A stretch of DNA of 64,000 bases from Parvibaculum lavamentivorans DS-1 (GTDB lineage Bacteria; Pseudomonadota; Alphaproteobacteria; Parvibaculales; Parvibaculaceae), in NCBI RefSeq assembly GCF_000017565.1, contig NC_009719.1:992001-1056000 (forward strand), written 5' to 3'. How positions within the stretch are numbered: position 1 is the stretch's first letter; each line of letters opens with the position of its first letter. Shown piece by piece: positions 36,816 to 44,694 of this stretch. Position numbers and translations under genes: made by a program. The notes beneath the pieces are model-generated. The model worked only from the letters and a program-made list of their open reading frames with translations. It did no database searches and was not told where the DNA came from.

Positions 36816-38201
36816 ATGAGCGATCGGGAAAGACCGGGCCGTCACGGCCGTGCAACCTTGGGCGAGTTCAACGCCTTCCTCGCCGAGAATGGCGAAATCG
36901 ACTATCTCGACACGATCTTCGTGGACATGTGCGGCACGGTGCGGGGCAAGCGCTTCCCGTCCGAGGAGGCAGAGAAGGTTTTCACCGACGGCGTGCAGAT
37001 GCCGCAGTCGCTCTATTTCTTCGATGTCACCGGCGTCAACGAAGACATCCTCGGCATGGGCTTCTCGGATGGCGATCCGGATCTCCAGTCGCATCCCGTC
37101 TCCGGCTCCATTGTTCCCGTTCCATGGGCGTCCATGAAGCAGGCGCAAGTCCTGATGACGATGGAAAACGACGACGGCACGCCGCTCATGCTCGAGCCGC
37201 GCAATGTGCTCTCGGCGGTCGTCAAGAAGCTCGCCGATATCGGCCTCCGCCCCATAGCCGCTTGCGAATTCGAATTCTACATCCTCGACAAGGACCTCGA
37301 CCGCAAGGGCCGGCCGCAGGCGCCGATCAATCCGGCGACTGGCTTGCGCGAAACCGCGAACGAGGTCTATGGCATCACCGAGCTCGACGGCTTCATGGGT
37401 CTCCTGAAGGAGATCGACGAAGCCGCCGCCGCTCAGGGTGTACCGGCTTCCGGCGCCACGGCGGAGTTCGCTCCCGGCCAGTACGAGATCAACCTCAAGC
37501 ATGAGAATGATGTCGTCCGGGCCGGAGATCATGCGATCATGCTGCGGCATCTGATTGGCGCCATCGCCCGCAAGCATAATTTCCTCGCGAGCTTCATGGC
37601 CAAGCCCTTTGTCGATCAGACGGGCAACGGCCTTCATGTCCATTGTTCCGTCGAAGACGAGAACGGGCGCAACATTTTCGACGACGGCACGGATGACGGC
37701 TCCGACCGCCTGCGCCATGCCATCGGCGGCTTGCAGGCAACCCTGCCAGATGCAATGGCCCTCTTCGCGCCGAACCTCAATTCATATCGCCGCTTCGGAC
37801 CGAACCTCTTCGTGCCGGTCAACCGCACCTGGGGCTACAACAACCGCTCGGTCGCCTTTCGCGTGCCCAATGGCTCGCCGGAATCGCGCCGCGTCGAGCA
37901 TCGCGTCTCCGGCGCCGATGCCAATCCCTATCTGGTGCTCGCCGCCATCCTCGCCGGCATCCACTACGGCATCGTCAACGAGATTGACCCCGGCGAGCCC
38001 GCCGAAGGCAATGCCTGCGAAATCATGGACGAAGCCATTCCCTTCTACCTGCCAAGCGCCCTGAAGCGGTTTCGCAACTCGGATGTGATGCGTGAATATT
38101 TCGGCGACCTCTATGTCGACGTCTACGCCGAAACCAAGATGCTCGAATACGACAAATTCCAGCGCGCGATTTCACCGCTGGAGTACGACTGGTATCTTTG
38201 A
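36816..38201 (+). CDS. Glutamine-synthetase-family ligase, PuuA-like
   Basis: A 461-residue glutamine-synthetase-fold ligase. The catalytic pieces are present: ACEFEFYILD, GATAEFAPGQYEINLKHEN, GNGLHVHCSVED and RRVEHRVSGADANPYLVLA. The ATG at 36816 starts inside a frame open from 36744; the upstream part would be unlike the family. The tail (SPLEYDWYL) lacks the GlnA adenylylation-loop signature, so it is not expected to be a GlnE target. With the preceding oxidase it fits gamma-glutamylation of putrescine or a related amine. Confidence 0.88.
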   Translation: MSDRERPGRHGRATLGEFNAFLAENGEIDYLDTIFVDMCGTVRGKRFPSEEAEKVFTDGVQMPQSLYFFDVTGVNEDILGMGFSDGDPDLQSHPVSGSIVPVPWASMKQAQVLMTMENDDGTPLMLEPRNVLSAVVKKLADIGLRPIAACEFEFYILDKDLDRKGRPQAPINPATGLRETANEVYGITELDGFMGLLKEIDEAAAAQGVPASGATAEFAPGQYEINLKHENDVVRAGDHAIMLRHLIGAIARKHNFLASFMAKPFVDQTGNGLHVHCSVEDENGRNIFDDGTDDGSDRLRHAIGGLQATLPDAMALFAPNLNSYRRFGPNLFVPVNRTWGYNNRSVAFRVPNGSPESRRVEHRVSGADANPYLVLAAILAGIHYGIVNEIDPGEPAEGNACEIMDEAIPFYLPSALKRFRNSDVMREYFGDLYVDVYAETKMLEYDKFQRAISPLEYDWYL

Positions 38202-38251
38202 AAATTGACGCTGGGGCGGGCCGCAACAACCTGCCTCGAATAGGAGACGCT

Positions 38252-40117
38252 TCAGGCTTCCGCTGTCAGCGGCAGCGTAAAGCTGACCTTTGTGCCCACG
38301 CCTTCCGTGCTCTCGAGAACGAGCGCGCCGCCGTGAAGCTCCACGAGCGAGCGCGACAGCGCCAGGCCAAGCCCGGTTCCCTTGTGCGATTTGGAATGCT
38401 GGCTTTCCACCTGCTCGAACGGCCGCCCGATCTTCGGCAGCGCGCTGGCCGGAATGCCGATGCCGGTGTCCTCGACCGAGATCGTGACGAAGCGTCCGCT
38501 CGTCTCGCCGCGCAGATGGATAGAGCCGCCCGCCGGCGTGAATTTCACGGCATTTGAGAGCAGGTTCAGCAGCACCTGCTTCACCGCGCGCTTGTCGGCG
38601 TCGACGGTCGGCAGCGGCCCCATCTCGTTGGCGATATGCACCTTCGCCACCTCGGCGCGGCCGGAAACCAGCCGCAGCGATTCCTCCACCACTTCGGAAA
38701 GTTCCAGCGGCTGCGTCTCAAGCGTCATCCGCCCGGCCTCGATCTTCGACATGTCGAGAATGTCGTTGATGAGTTCGAGGAGATGCGTCCCGCTCGCATG
38801 GATGTCGCCCGCATATTCCTTGTATTTCGGCGATCCGAGTTCGCCGAAAAGCCCGGACTCCATGATTTCCGAAAAGCCGATAATGGCGTTCAGCGGCGTC
38901 CGCAGCTCATGGCTCATATTCGCCAGGAATTCCGATTTCGAGCGGTTCGCCGCTTCCGCGCGCGTCTTCTCGGAGGCGTATTTCTCCGCAAGGTCCACAA
39001 GCTGCCGCGCCTGTTCCTGCAGCTTCCGCCGCGAGGTTTCGAGGTCGCGCACCGTCTTTTCCAGCGCCACCTTGTTGTCGGTCAGCGCCGCTTCCTGTTC
39101 CTTGATGGCCGTGATGTCGGTGCCGACATTCACATGCCCGCCGCTCTTCGTCCGCCGCTCGCTGATCTGCAGCCAGCGCCCCGTCGGCAGCCGGATTTCA
39201 TGGACGCCCGCTCCCGCTTCACCGCCATCCTGCGACACCGGCCAGGCGTCGCCCACACCCGCGCGCTGCATCATCTCGCCGCGCGGTGCGCCGGGATGCA
39301 TGTAGTCCTCGCCGAGATTGAGGAACTCGCCGAACTTGCTGTTCGCTGTCGCGAGCCTGCCCTCCGCGTCCCACAGCACAAAGGCTTCGCCCACGCTTTC
39401 GATGGCGTCGCGCAGCCGCTCATTCGCTTCGTGCACGCGCTCTTCGGCGATCTTCTGGTCGGTAATGTCGATGGTGATGCCGACGAGCCTTTCGCCCGCC
39501 GCGCGCCCGCCGCCCCAGACCTGTCCCTTGGCATGCATCCACACCCAGCTTCCATCCGCATGGCGCAGGCGGAAAGCCGTGTCGTAGGAGCGCGAGGGGC
39601 GCGACGCCGCATTGGCGATTTCGTCTATGGCGCCGGCATCGTCCGGATGCGCCATCGCCTTGATTTCGTTCGGCGACAGCCGCTTGGAAGGCTGCTTCAG
39701 CCCCACCATGTCGAACATGGCCGACGACCAGTAGATGCGGTTCTCGCCGAGATCCCAGTCCCAGATGCCGCAGCGCGCGCCCGCAAACGCCATGTCGAAA
39801 CGATGCTGGTTCTCCACCAGCGCCGCTTCCGCCTCGAGCTTCGACTCCCGAAGCCTGACCAGCATATAGGCAAGCGCGAGATAGCCGCCCGAAAGCAGCG
39901 AGGAAAAAAGCAGCGTGCGCGAGCCGCCTTCCTCCGAATAGAGCGCCACATTGAGAGCGAAGAGCGCAACGCCCGAAAGGCCGAGCACGAGGCGGGGCAA
40001 AAGCCCGGCGGGCAGCGACCGGTGCCGCCGCGCGGTCGCTTCCTGCCACTTCATCGTTTCCTGCCGTGTCGTCGTCGCGTCGCTCATGCGTTCATCCGTC
40101 CGGCGCTGGCCACTCAT
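38252..40117 (-). CDS. PAS sensor histidine kinase under predicted CtrA control (orphan)
   Basis: A kinase of 621 residues from the ATG at 40117 (611 from 40087; the frame is open to 40165). Two TM helices lie near residues 30-80. A PAS domain with PAC (FDMAFAGARCGIWDWDLGENR), a second PAS-like unit with ESVGEAFVLWDAEGRLATAN, a coiled coil, HisKA (FLANMSHELRTPLNAIIGFSE) and HATPase_c (NLLSNAVKFTPAGG, GTGLGLALSRSLVELHGG) follow. It has no receiver domain or neighbouring regulator. Core and promoter suggest a PleC/DivJ-type cell-cycle kinase (inference). Confidence 0.9.
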   Translation of the reverse strand: MSGQRRTDERMSDATTTRQETMKWQEATARRHRSLPAGLLPRLVLGLSGVALFALNVALYSEEGGSRTLLFSSLLSGGYLALAYMLVRLRESKLEAEAALVENQHRFDMAFAGARCGIWDWDLGENRIYWSSAMFDMVGLKQPSKRLSPNEIKAMAHPDDAGAIDEIANAASRPSRSYDTAFRLRHADGSWVWMHAKGQVWGGGRAAGERLVGITIDITDQKIAEERVHEANERLRDAIESVGEAFVLWDAEGRLATANSKFGEFLNLGEDYMHPGAPRGEMMQRAGVGDAWPVSQDGGEAGAGVHEIRLPTGRWLQISERRTKSGGHVNVGTDITAIKEQEAALTDNKVALEKTVRDLETSRRKLQEQARQLVDLAEKYASEKTRAEAANRSKSEFLANMSHELRTPLNAIIGFSEIMESGLFGELGSPKYKEYAGDIHASGTHLLELINDILDMSKIEAGRMTLETQPLELSEVVEESLRLVSGRAEVAKVHIANEMGPLPTVDADKRAVKQVLLNLLSNAVKFTPAGGSIHLRGETSGRFVTISVEDTGIGIPASALPKIGRPFEQVESQHSKSHKGTGLGLALSRSLVELHGGALVLESTEGVGTKVSFTLPLTAEA

Positions 40118-40162
40118 GACTACTCTAGCATCCGGTATCGCGCGTCCTGCCGTAAATCGGGC

Positions 40163-40195
40163 CACGAATCACCGTGCTTCAAGTGATGATTCGTG
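40163..40195. repeat. Inverted repeat carrying two GANTC sites upstream of the kinase
   Basis: CACGAATCA (40163-40171) and TGATTCGTG (40187-40195) are perfect 9-bp inverted arms 15 bp apart. Each contains a GANTC site, the target of the alphaproteobacterial cell-cycle methylase CcrM. It lies about 46-78 bp upstream of the kinase ATG. Confidence 0.55.
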
Positions 40196-40222
40196 CTGCG
40201 AGTCCTGCTGTCTATAGCTGCC

Positions 40223-40238
40223 GTTAACTTTTCGTTAA
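40223..40238 (-). promoter_or_regulatory. Predicted CtrA box, proximal
   Basis: The minus strand reads TTAACGAAAAGTTAAC, a perfect TTAA-N7-TTAAC CtrA consensus, about 106 bp upstream of the kinase start. Nothing else is transcribed away from this gap, because pepN ends into it. Confidence 0.75.
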
Positions 40239-40251
40239 TAGATGCAAACGG

Positions 40252-40275
40252 GACTCACCCGACTCCTGCCGAATC
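40252..40275. promoter_or_regulatory. Cluster of three GANTC methylation sites between the CtrA boxes
   Basis: GACTC at 40252-40256, GACTC at 40261-40265 and GAATC at 40271-40275 are spaced about one helical turn apart. Three more GANTC sites lie at 40166, 40188 and 40200. At this base composition roughly one per 300 bp would be expected, so six in 110 bp is strongly enriched. Confidence 0.6.
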
Positions 40276-40278
40276 ACC

Positions 40279-40294
40279 GTTAATTCCGCGTTAA
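40279..40294 (-). promoter_or_regulatory. Predicted CtrA box, distal
   Basis: The minus strand reads TTAACGCGGAATTAAC, a second perfect TTAA-N7-TTAAC match, 56 bp upstream of the proximal box and in the same orientation. Confidence 0.75.
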
Positions 40295-40342
40295 CGCCCG
40301 CCAGCCCACTGTCCCGCTATGGGAGACGCACTCTCCCTCTTC

Positions 40343-40363
40343 ACCCGCCCCTGGGGGGCGGGT
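40343..40363. repeat. GC-rich hairpin downstream of pepN
   Basis: ACCCGCCCC and GGGGCGGGT form a perfect 9-bp stem with a 3-nt loop. It lies about 95 nt downstream of the pepN stop. No T-run follows on the minus strand, so a terminator role is doubtful. Confidence 0.4.
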
Positions 40364-40456
40364 CGACAAAATTCGAGCGGAACGCGAAGAATTTTTCGGG
40401 GCGGGGGCTGGACCTTGCCGCTTCCCCCGCCGTCAAATTTGCGGGGCACCGGCAAC

Positions 40457-43093
40457 TCAAGCCAGCGTCTTCGTCGCGATCTCATAGACATCGCGCGACA
40501 ACCCTTCCGTCCCAGCAATCCGCTTCAGCTCCTTCACCATCAGCTTCCGGCGCTTCGGGCCGAATTGCCGCCAGCTTCTGAAGGCGCCGGTCAGCCGCGC
40601 CGCCACCTGCGGGTTGAGCTTGTCGAGTTCCAGCACCTTGTCGGCGACAAAGGCATAGCCCGCCCCCTTGGCGTCGTGGAAATGAAGCTGGTTCATCGAG
40701 GCGAAACTGGTGATGAGCGCCCTTACCTTGTTCGGGTTCTTCATCGTGAAGGCCGGGTGCTGCGTCAGCCGCTTCACCTCGTCCAGCGTGCCGGGCAGGG
40801 CAGAGGTCGCCTGTATCGCCAGCCACTTGTCCATCACCAGATGGTTCTTCTGCCACCGCTTGTAAAAGGCATCGAGCGCCGCAATCCGCTCGGGCCCCTC
40901 GATATTTGCCAGCACCGTCAGCGCGGCGATGGAATCCGTCATGTTGTCCGCCTCGCGGAACTGCGCCGCCGCCAGCGCCGCGCCGTCTTTGCCCGGCGCC
41001 ACCGCGAGATAGGAGAGGCAGACATTCCTCAGCGCCCGCCGTCCCGCATCCTCCGCCTCGGGGCGATAGGGGCCGTCCACTTTCATCCTCTCATAGGCCG
41101 AAAGCAGTTCGTCCTTCGTCTGCGCCGCGATGGAGGCGCGCAGTTCCTCGCGTGCGCCATGAATGGCGTCCACATCGACATCCCGGCCGATCATCTGCGC
41201 CAGCGTCTGCTCGCTCGGCAATGCGATGATCTGCGCCACGAAATCCGGGTCGATCTTTTTCGCGGTCAGCAGGTCGCGGATCATCTCGCCGAAGCCCGTC
41301 CCCTTGCGCGCCGTGCCGCCGCTTGCCCGTGCTTCCACCATCGAGAGCAGCAGCCCCGTTGCATAGCGTTGCGCCGCTTCCCATCGGTTGAAGCTGTCGC
41401 TGTCATGCCGCATCAGAAAAACGAGGTCGCGTTCCTTCAGATGTGCGTTGAGCTTCACCGGCGCCGTAAAGCCGCGCAGCAGCGAAGGCACCGGCTTTTC
41501 CGTCACATTGCGAAAGCGCCATGTGCCTTCCCGTTCGGTCAGATGCAGCACGCGCGTCGTCGCGCCCGGCTTCTCCTCGCCGTCGAGCTGCAGTTTCATG
41601 TCCCGCCCGTTCGCGCCCACAAGGCCGACGGCGACCGGAATGTGATAGGGCTCCTTCATCGGTTGCCCCGGCGTCGGCGCACACACCTGGCTCATCTTCA
41701 GCGTGTAGGTCTTCCGCGCCGCGTCGTAGCGCCCGGAGGCCAGAACTTCCGGCGTGCCGGATTGCGAATACCAGCGCTTGAACTGCGTGAGGTCGATCTT
41801 CGCCCCGTCCGACAGCGCGTCGAGGAAATTCTCCACCGTCGCCGCCTCGCCGTCATGCCGCTCGAAATAGAGGTCCATGCCTTTGCGGAAGCGTTTCGGC
41901 CCCACCATGGTGTGGATCATGCGGCAGAGCTCGGCGCCCTTCTCGTAGACGGTCGCCGTGTAGAAATTGTTGATCTCGATATAGCTGTCGGGTCTCACGG
42001 GATGGGCGAGCGGCCCGCCATCTTCCGGAAACTGGTGCGCGCGCAAGAGCCGCACATCCGAAATCCGTTTCACCGGCCGCGAGCGCATGTCGCCCGTGAA
42101 TTCCTGATCGCGGAAGACGGTGAGGCCCTCCTTCAGACAAAGCTGAAACCAGTCGCGGCAGGTGATGCGGTTGCCGGTCCAGTTGTGGAAATATTCATGC
42201 GCGATGATCGCCTCGATAGCCGCATAGTCGGCATCCGTCGCCGTGTCGGGCAGCGCCAGGATGTATTTGTCGTTGAAGACGTTGAGCCCCTTGTTCTCCA
42301 TCGCCCCCATGTTGAAGGCGCTCACCGCGACGATCATGAAAATGTCGAGGTCGTATTCGCGCCCGAAGGCTTCCTCGTCCCATTTCATCGCCCGCTTCAG
42401 CGCGCCCATAGCGTAGTCGCAGCGGTCCTCATTGCCCTTCTCGACGAAAATCCTGAGCGTCACCTCACGGCCCGACATGGTGGTGAACTTGTCTTCGACA
42501 TGGGCGAGATCGCCCGCCACCAGCGCAAAGAGATAGGCGGGTTTGCGGAAAGGGTCGTGCCACTCGACGAAGTGCTTGCCGCCCTTCAGCTTGCCGCTCG
42601 CCACCGGGTTCCCGTTCGACAGCAGCACCGGCACCTTCTTTTCGTCCGCTACGATCCGCGTACGGAATACAGACATAACGTCCGGCCGGTCGAGATAATA
42701 GGTAATGCGGCGAAAGCCCTCCGCCTCGCATTGCGTGCAGTAGATGTCGCTCGAAAGATAAAGCCCCGTCAGCGCCGTGTTCTCCACCGGCGCGCAGCTC
42801 GTCACCGTCTCCAGCGTGAAGTCGCCCTCCGGCACCTCGAAAATCGTCAGGTGCTCGCCATCCACGCTGTAGCGGTTGGCGCCGAGCTTCTCCCCGTCGA
42901 TCCGCACTTCAAGGAGCTTCAGCTTCTCCCCGTCGAGCCTGAGCGGCCCGTCGCCCATCCGCCGCATCGACAGCCGCGAATGAACTTTCGTCGCCTTGGG
43001 ATCGAGTTCGATATCGAGGTTCACCTCGTCGATCGCGAAAGCGGGCGGCGTATAGTCCTTCAGCCGGATGGGGCGGGGCTCTTCGGTTCTCAT
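40457..43093 (-). CDS. pepN: Aminopeptidase N
   Basis: An 878-residue M1 aminopeptidase, close to the 870 residues of E. coli PepN. The substrate-specificity loop GAMENKGLNVF and the zinc site HEYFHNWTGNRITCRDW are intact; the third zinc ligand Glu follows in LKEGLTVFRDQEF. It removes N-terminal residues from peptides in the cytoplasm. The ATG at 43093 is chosen over 43138 because it gives the usual short N-terminus before RPIRLKDYTPPAF. The 974-codon frame opposite it is an artefact of codon bias. Confidence 0.96.
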   Translation of the reverse strand: MRTEEPRPIRLKDYTPPAFAIDEVNLDIELDPKATKVHSRLSMRRMGDGPLRLDGEKLKLLEVRIDGEKLGANRYSVDGEHLTIFEVPEGDFTLETVTSCAPVENTALTGLYLSSDIYCTQCEAEGFRRITYYLDRPDVMSVFRTRIVADEKKVPVLLSNGNPVASGKLKGGKHFVEWHDPFRKPAYLFALVAGDLAHVEDKFTTMSGREVTLRIFVEKGNEDRCDYAMGALKRAMKWDEEAFGREYDLDIFMIVAVSAFNMGAMENKGLNVFNDKYILALPDTATDADYAAIEAIIAHEYFHNWTGNRITCRDWFQLCLKEGLTVFRDQEFTGDMRSRPVKRISDVRLLRAHQFPEDGGPLAHPVRPDSYIEINNFYTATVYEKGAELCRMIHTMVGPKRFRKGMDLYFERHDGEAATVENFLDALSDGAKIDLTQFKRWYSQSGTPEVLASGRYDAARKTYTLKMSQVCAPTPGQPMKEPYHIPVAVGLVGANGRDMKLQLDGEEKPGATTRVLHLTEREGTWRFRNVTEKPVPSLLRGFTAPVKLNAHLKERDLVFLMRHDSDSFNRWEAAQRYATGLLLSMVEARASGGTARKGTGFGEMIRDLLTAKKIDPDFVAQIIALPSEQTLAQMIGRDVDVDAIHGAREELRASIAAQTKDELLSAYERMKVDGPYRPEAEDAGRRALRNVCLSYLAVAPGKDGAALAAAQFREADNMTDSIAALTVLANIEGPERIAALDAFYKRWQKNHLVMDKWLAIQATSALPGTLDEVKRLTQHPAFTMKNPNKVRALITSFASMNQLHFHDAKGAGYAFVADKVLELDKLNPQVAARLTGAFRSWRQFGPKRRKLMVKELKRIAGTEGLSRDVYEIATKTLA

Positions 43094-43190
43094 GCGGGAA
43101 TACTCGGAAAACAGGGGTGGGAAGGTTCGCGATCTCACTCTAGCATCGGCAACCGGAATGGCGGAATTACGGCGTTACCGCAAGCCTTCT

Positions 43191-43248
43191 CACCCTCTCC
43201 CCCAGGAGAGAGGGAAGGGGCCCACCGAAGGTGGGAAGGGTGAGGGGG
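43191..43248 (+). repeat. Intergenic palindromic repeat, family A, copy 1
   Basis: Outer arms CTCACCCT and GGGTGAGG enclose two hairpins: a CTCTCCC/GGAGAG stem and CCCACC-GAA-GGTGGG. The same layout occurs at 53591 and 57275, and a shortened form at 60291. It lies between divergent pepN and the GNAT gene. Confidence 0.75.
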
Positions 43249-43274
43249 AGCCGCAAAGAAAGAAGAAAAGATAG

Positions 43275-43901
43275 ATGCCCGAAATCCGTCCTGTCCGCCC
43301 CGCCGATCTCGACGCCCTCTACGACATCGCCCTGAAGACCGGCGCCGGCGGCACGGATGCCACCGCCCTGCATGAAGACCCGCGGTTGATCGGCCATGTC
43401 TATGCCGCGCCCTATGCCGTCCTCGCGCCCGAATGCGCGCTGGTGGTCGAGGATGCGGAGGGCGTCGGCGGCTATATCGTCGGCGCCGTCGATACGCACG
43501 CTTTCGCCGATGAGCAGGAGAAAAACTGGTGGCCGAAACTGCGAGGGCTCTATCCGAAGCCGTCGCCGCCCGCCACGCGCTGGAGCCCGGACGAGACCTA
43601 CCGCTACCTGATCCATCATCCTCACAAGACGCCGGATCGGATCGTCGCCGCCCATCCCTCGCATCTGCATATCAATCTGCTGCCCCGCCTGCAGGGCAGG
43701 GGCCTTGGCCGTGCATTGATGGATAGCTGGCTCCCGCGCATGGCCGCGCTCGGCTCGTCCGGCGTCCATCTCGGCGTCGCCGCCGTCAATGAGCGCGGTC
43801 AGGCCTTCTACCGCGCCTATGGCTTCCGCGAGCTCGAGCGCGCGTCAAAGCCCTCGGGCACGATCTGGTTTGGAATGAGCCTTAAGCCTGCGGCCCCATG
43901 A
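43275..43901 (+). CDS. GNAT-family N-acetyltransferase
   Basis: A 208-residue GNAT protein. The N-terminus (EIRPVRPADLDALYDIALKTG) and the acetyl-CoA loop HINLLPRLQGRGLGRALMDSW (Q/R-x-x-G-x-G/A) are clear, and the C-terminal GVAAVNERGQAFYRAYGFRE is the standard last motif. It transfers an acetyl group from acetyl-CoA to an unknown acceptor. A GA-rich ribosome site precedes the ATG. The 3-prime end overlaps the convergent gene by 20 bp. Confidence 0.9.
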   Translation: MPEIRPVRPADLDALYDIALKTGAGGTDATALHEDPRLIGHVYAAPYAVLAPECALVVEDAEGVGGYIVGAVDTHAFADEQEKNWWPKLRGLYPKPSPPATRWSPDETYRYLIHHPHKTPDRIVAAHPSHLHINLLPRLQGRGLGRALMDSWLPRMAALGSSGVHLGVAAVNERGQAFYRAYGFRELERASKPSGTIWFGMSLKPAAP

Positions 43902-44418
43902 TGCCGGTCAGCAGCATGTCGGCATCGCCCGCCACATTCATCAGCTCGTCGGGCAGGTTCTCGCCATTCGTCCGCGCATAATCGGCAACGCGCTGCAGCA
44001 GCACCATCATCTTCGGCGCCGCCGCGATCACCTTCGCCTGCAGTTCCACGCGGTCCGGCGTCATGTCATATTCGACGCCGGGCACGCGCCAGCCGCCGCC
44101 TTCATGGCTCCCGGTCACGACCACGGGATGCGTGCCGGGCACGGGATGGCCCGCGCATTCATCCGCCGAGCGCCACTTGTTCGGCACGCGCACGACATGC
44201 CATTCCTCCATCTCGGGATCGAGATGGGAAAGGGCCGACACTTCCTCGGTTTCGAGTTCCTTCGCCGCGAAGTCCCGGCCAAGCCCCACGTCGTAATGGA
44301 TGCGCAACGGCTCATCCATATCCTTCACCCATTGCGGAACGATCCGCTCGATCACCGCCCAGGTGCCCACGGGCCGCACATAGACCCGCTGGTTTTTATG
44401 GAACTGCGCTTTCGCCAT
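43882..44418 (-). CDS. Conserved hypothetical protein
   Basis: A 178-residue protein with no recognised domain. It starts MAKAQFHKNQRVYVRPVGTW; the first 60 residues look like a small beta-barrel (KOW/SH3-like, weak), the middle is rich in Trp, His and Pro, and the C-terminus is helical (LQAKVIAAAPKMMVLLQRVADYA). There is no signal peptide and no TM segment. It is convergent with the GNAT gene (20-bp overlap). Confidence 0.72.
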   Translation of the reverse strand: MAKAQFHKNQRVYVRPVGTWAVIERIVPQWVKDMDEPLRIHYDVGLGRDFAAKELETEEVSALSHLDPEMEEWHVVRVPNKWRSADECAGHPVPGTHPVVVTGSHEGGGWRVPGVEYDMTPDRVELQAKVIAAAPKMMVLLQRVADYARTNGENLPDELMNVAGDADMLLTGIMGPQA

Positions 44419-44530
44419 CTGACGATGAACCTCCGGCCAGCCGAAAAGAGAAATCCTCCTCTCAGTATCGCCCAGCGCCGGTTAGCGTTGGATTAAGACA
44501 TTCAGTCCAATTCCACCCCGGCTCTCCTTC

Positions 44531-44583
44531 CCACCCTCCCCTGAGGGAGGGTCAAACCGCTGCAAGCGGTTTGGGGAGGGGTA
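44531..44583 (+). repeat. Intergenic palindromic repeat, family B, copy 1
   Basis: CCACCCTCCC-CTGA-GGGAGGG, then an inner stem AAACCGCT-GCA-AGCGGTTT, then the closing arm GGGGAGGGGT. Copies lie at 44630 (inverted), 52270 and 57185, with the inner stem changed but still paired. Confidence 0.8.
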
Positions 44584-44629
44584 AGGGATCTGCCACGAAG
44601 AACGGACTTTCATTTTTTGTAAGGCCGCG

Positions 44630-44687
44630 ACCCCTCCCCGAAATTCGCTTCGCAAATTTCGGCCCTCCCTCAGGGGGAGGGAGGGAA
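44630..44687 (-). repeat. Intergenic palindromic repeat, family B, copy 2 (inverted)
   Basis: The mirror-orientation copy, 46 bp from copy 1. Its inner stem is GAAATTCGC-TTC-GCAAATTTC (one mismatch), quite unlike the inner stem of copy 1, while the outer arms are the same. It lies just past the 3-prime end of the RND pump gene. Confidence 0.8.
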
Positions 44688-44694
44688 GCCCTCT

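Noticed and set aside
40319-43243. 974-codon open frame on the plus strand opposite pepN
   Set aside because: It mirrors pepN, which has complete M1 motifs. Long antisense frames are expected from GC-rich third-position bias, and the translation is rich in Arg, His and Pro without domains.
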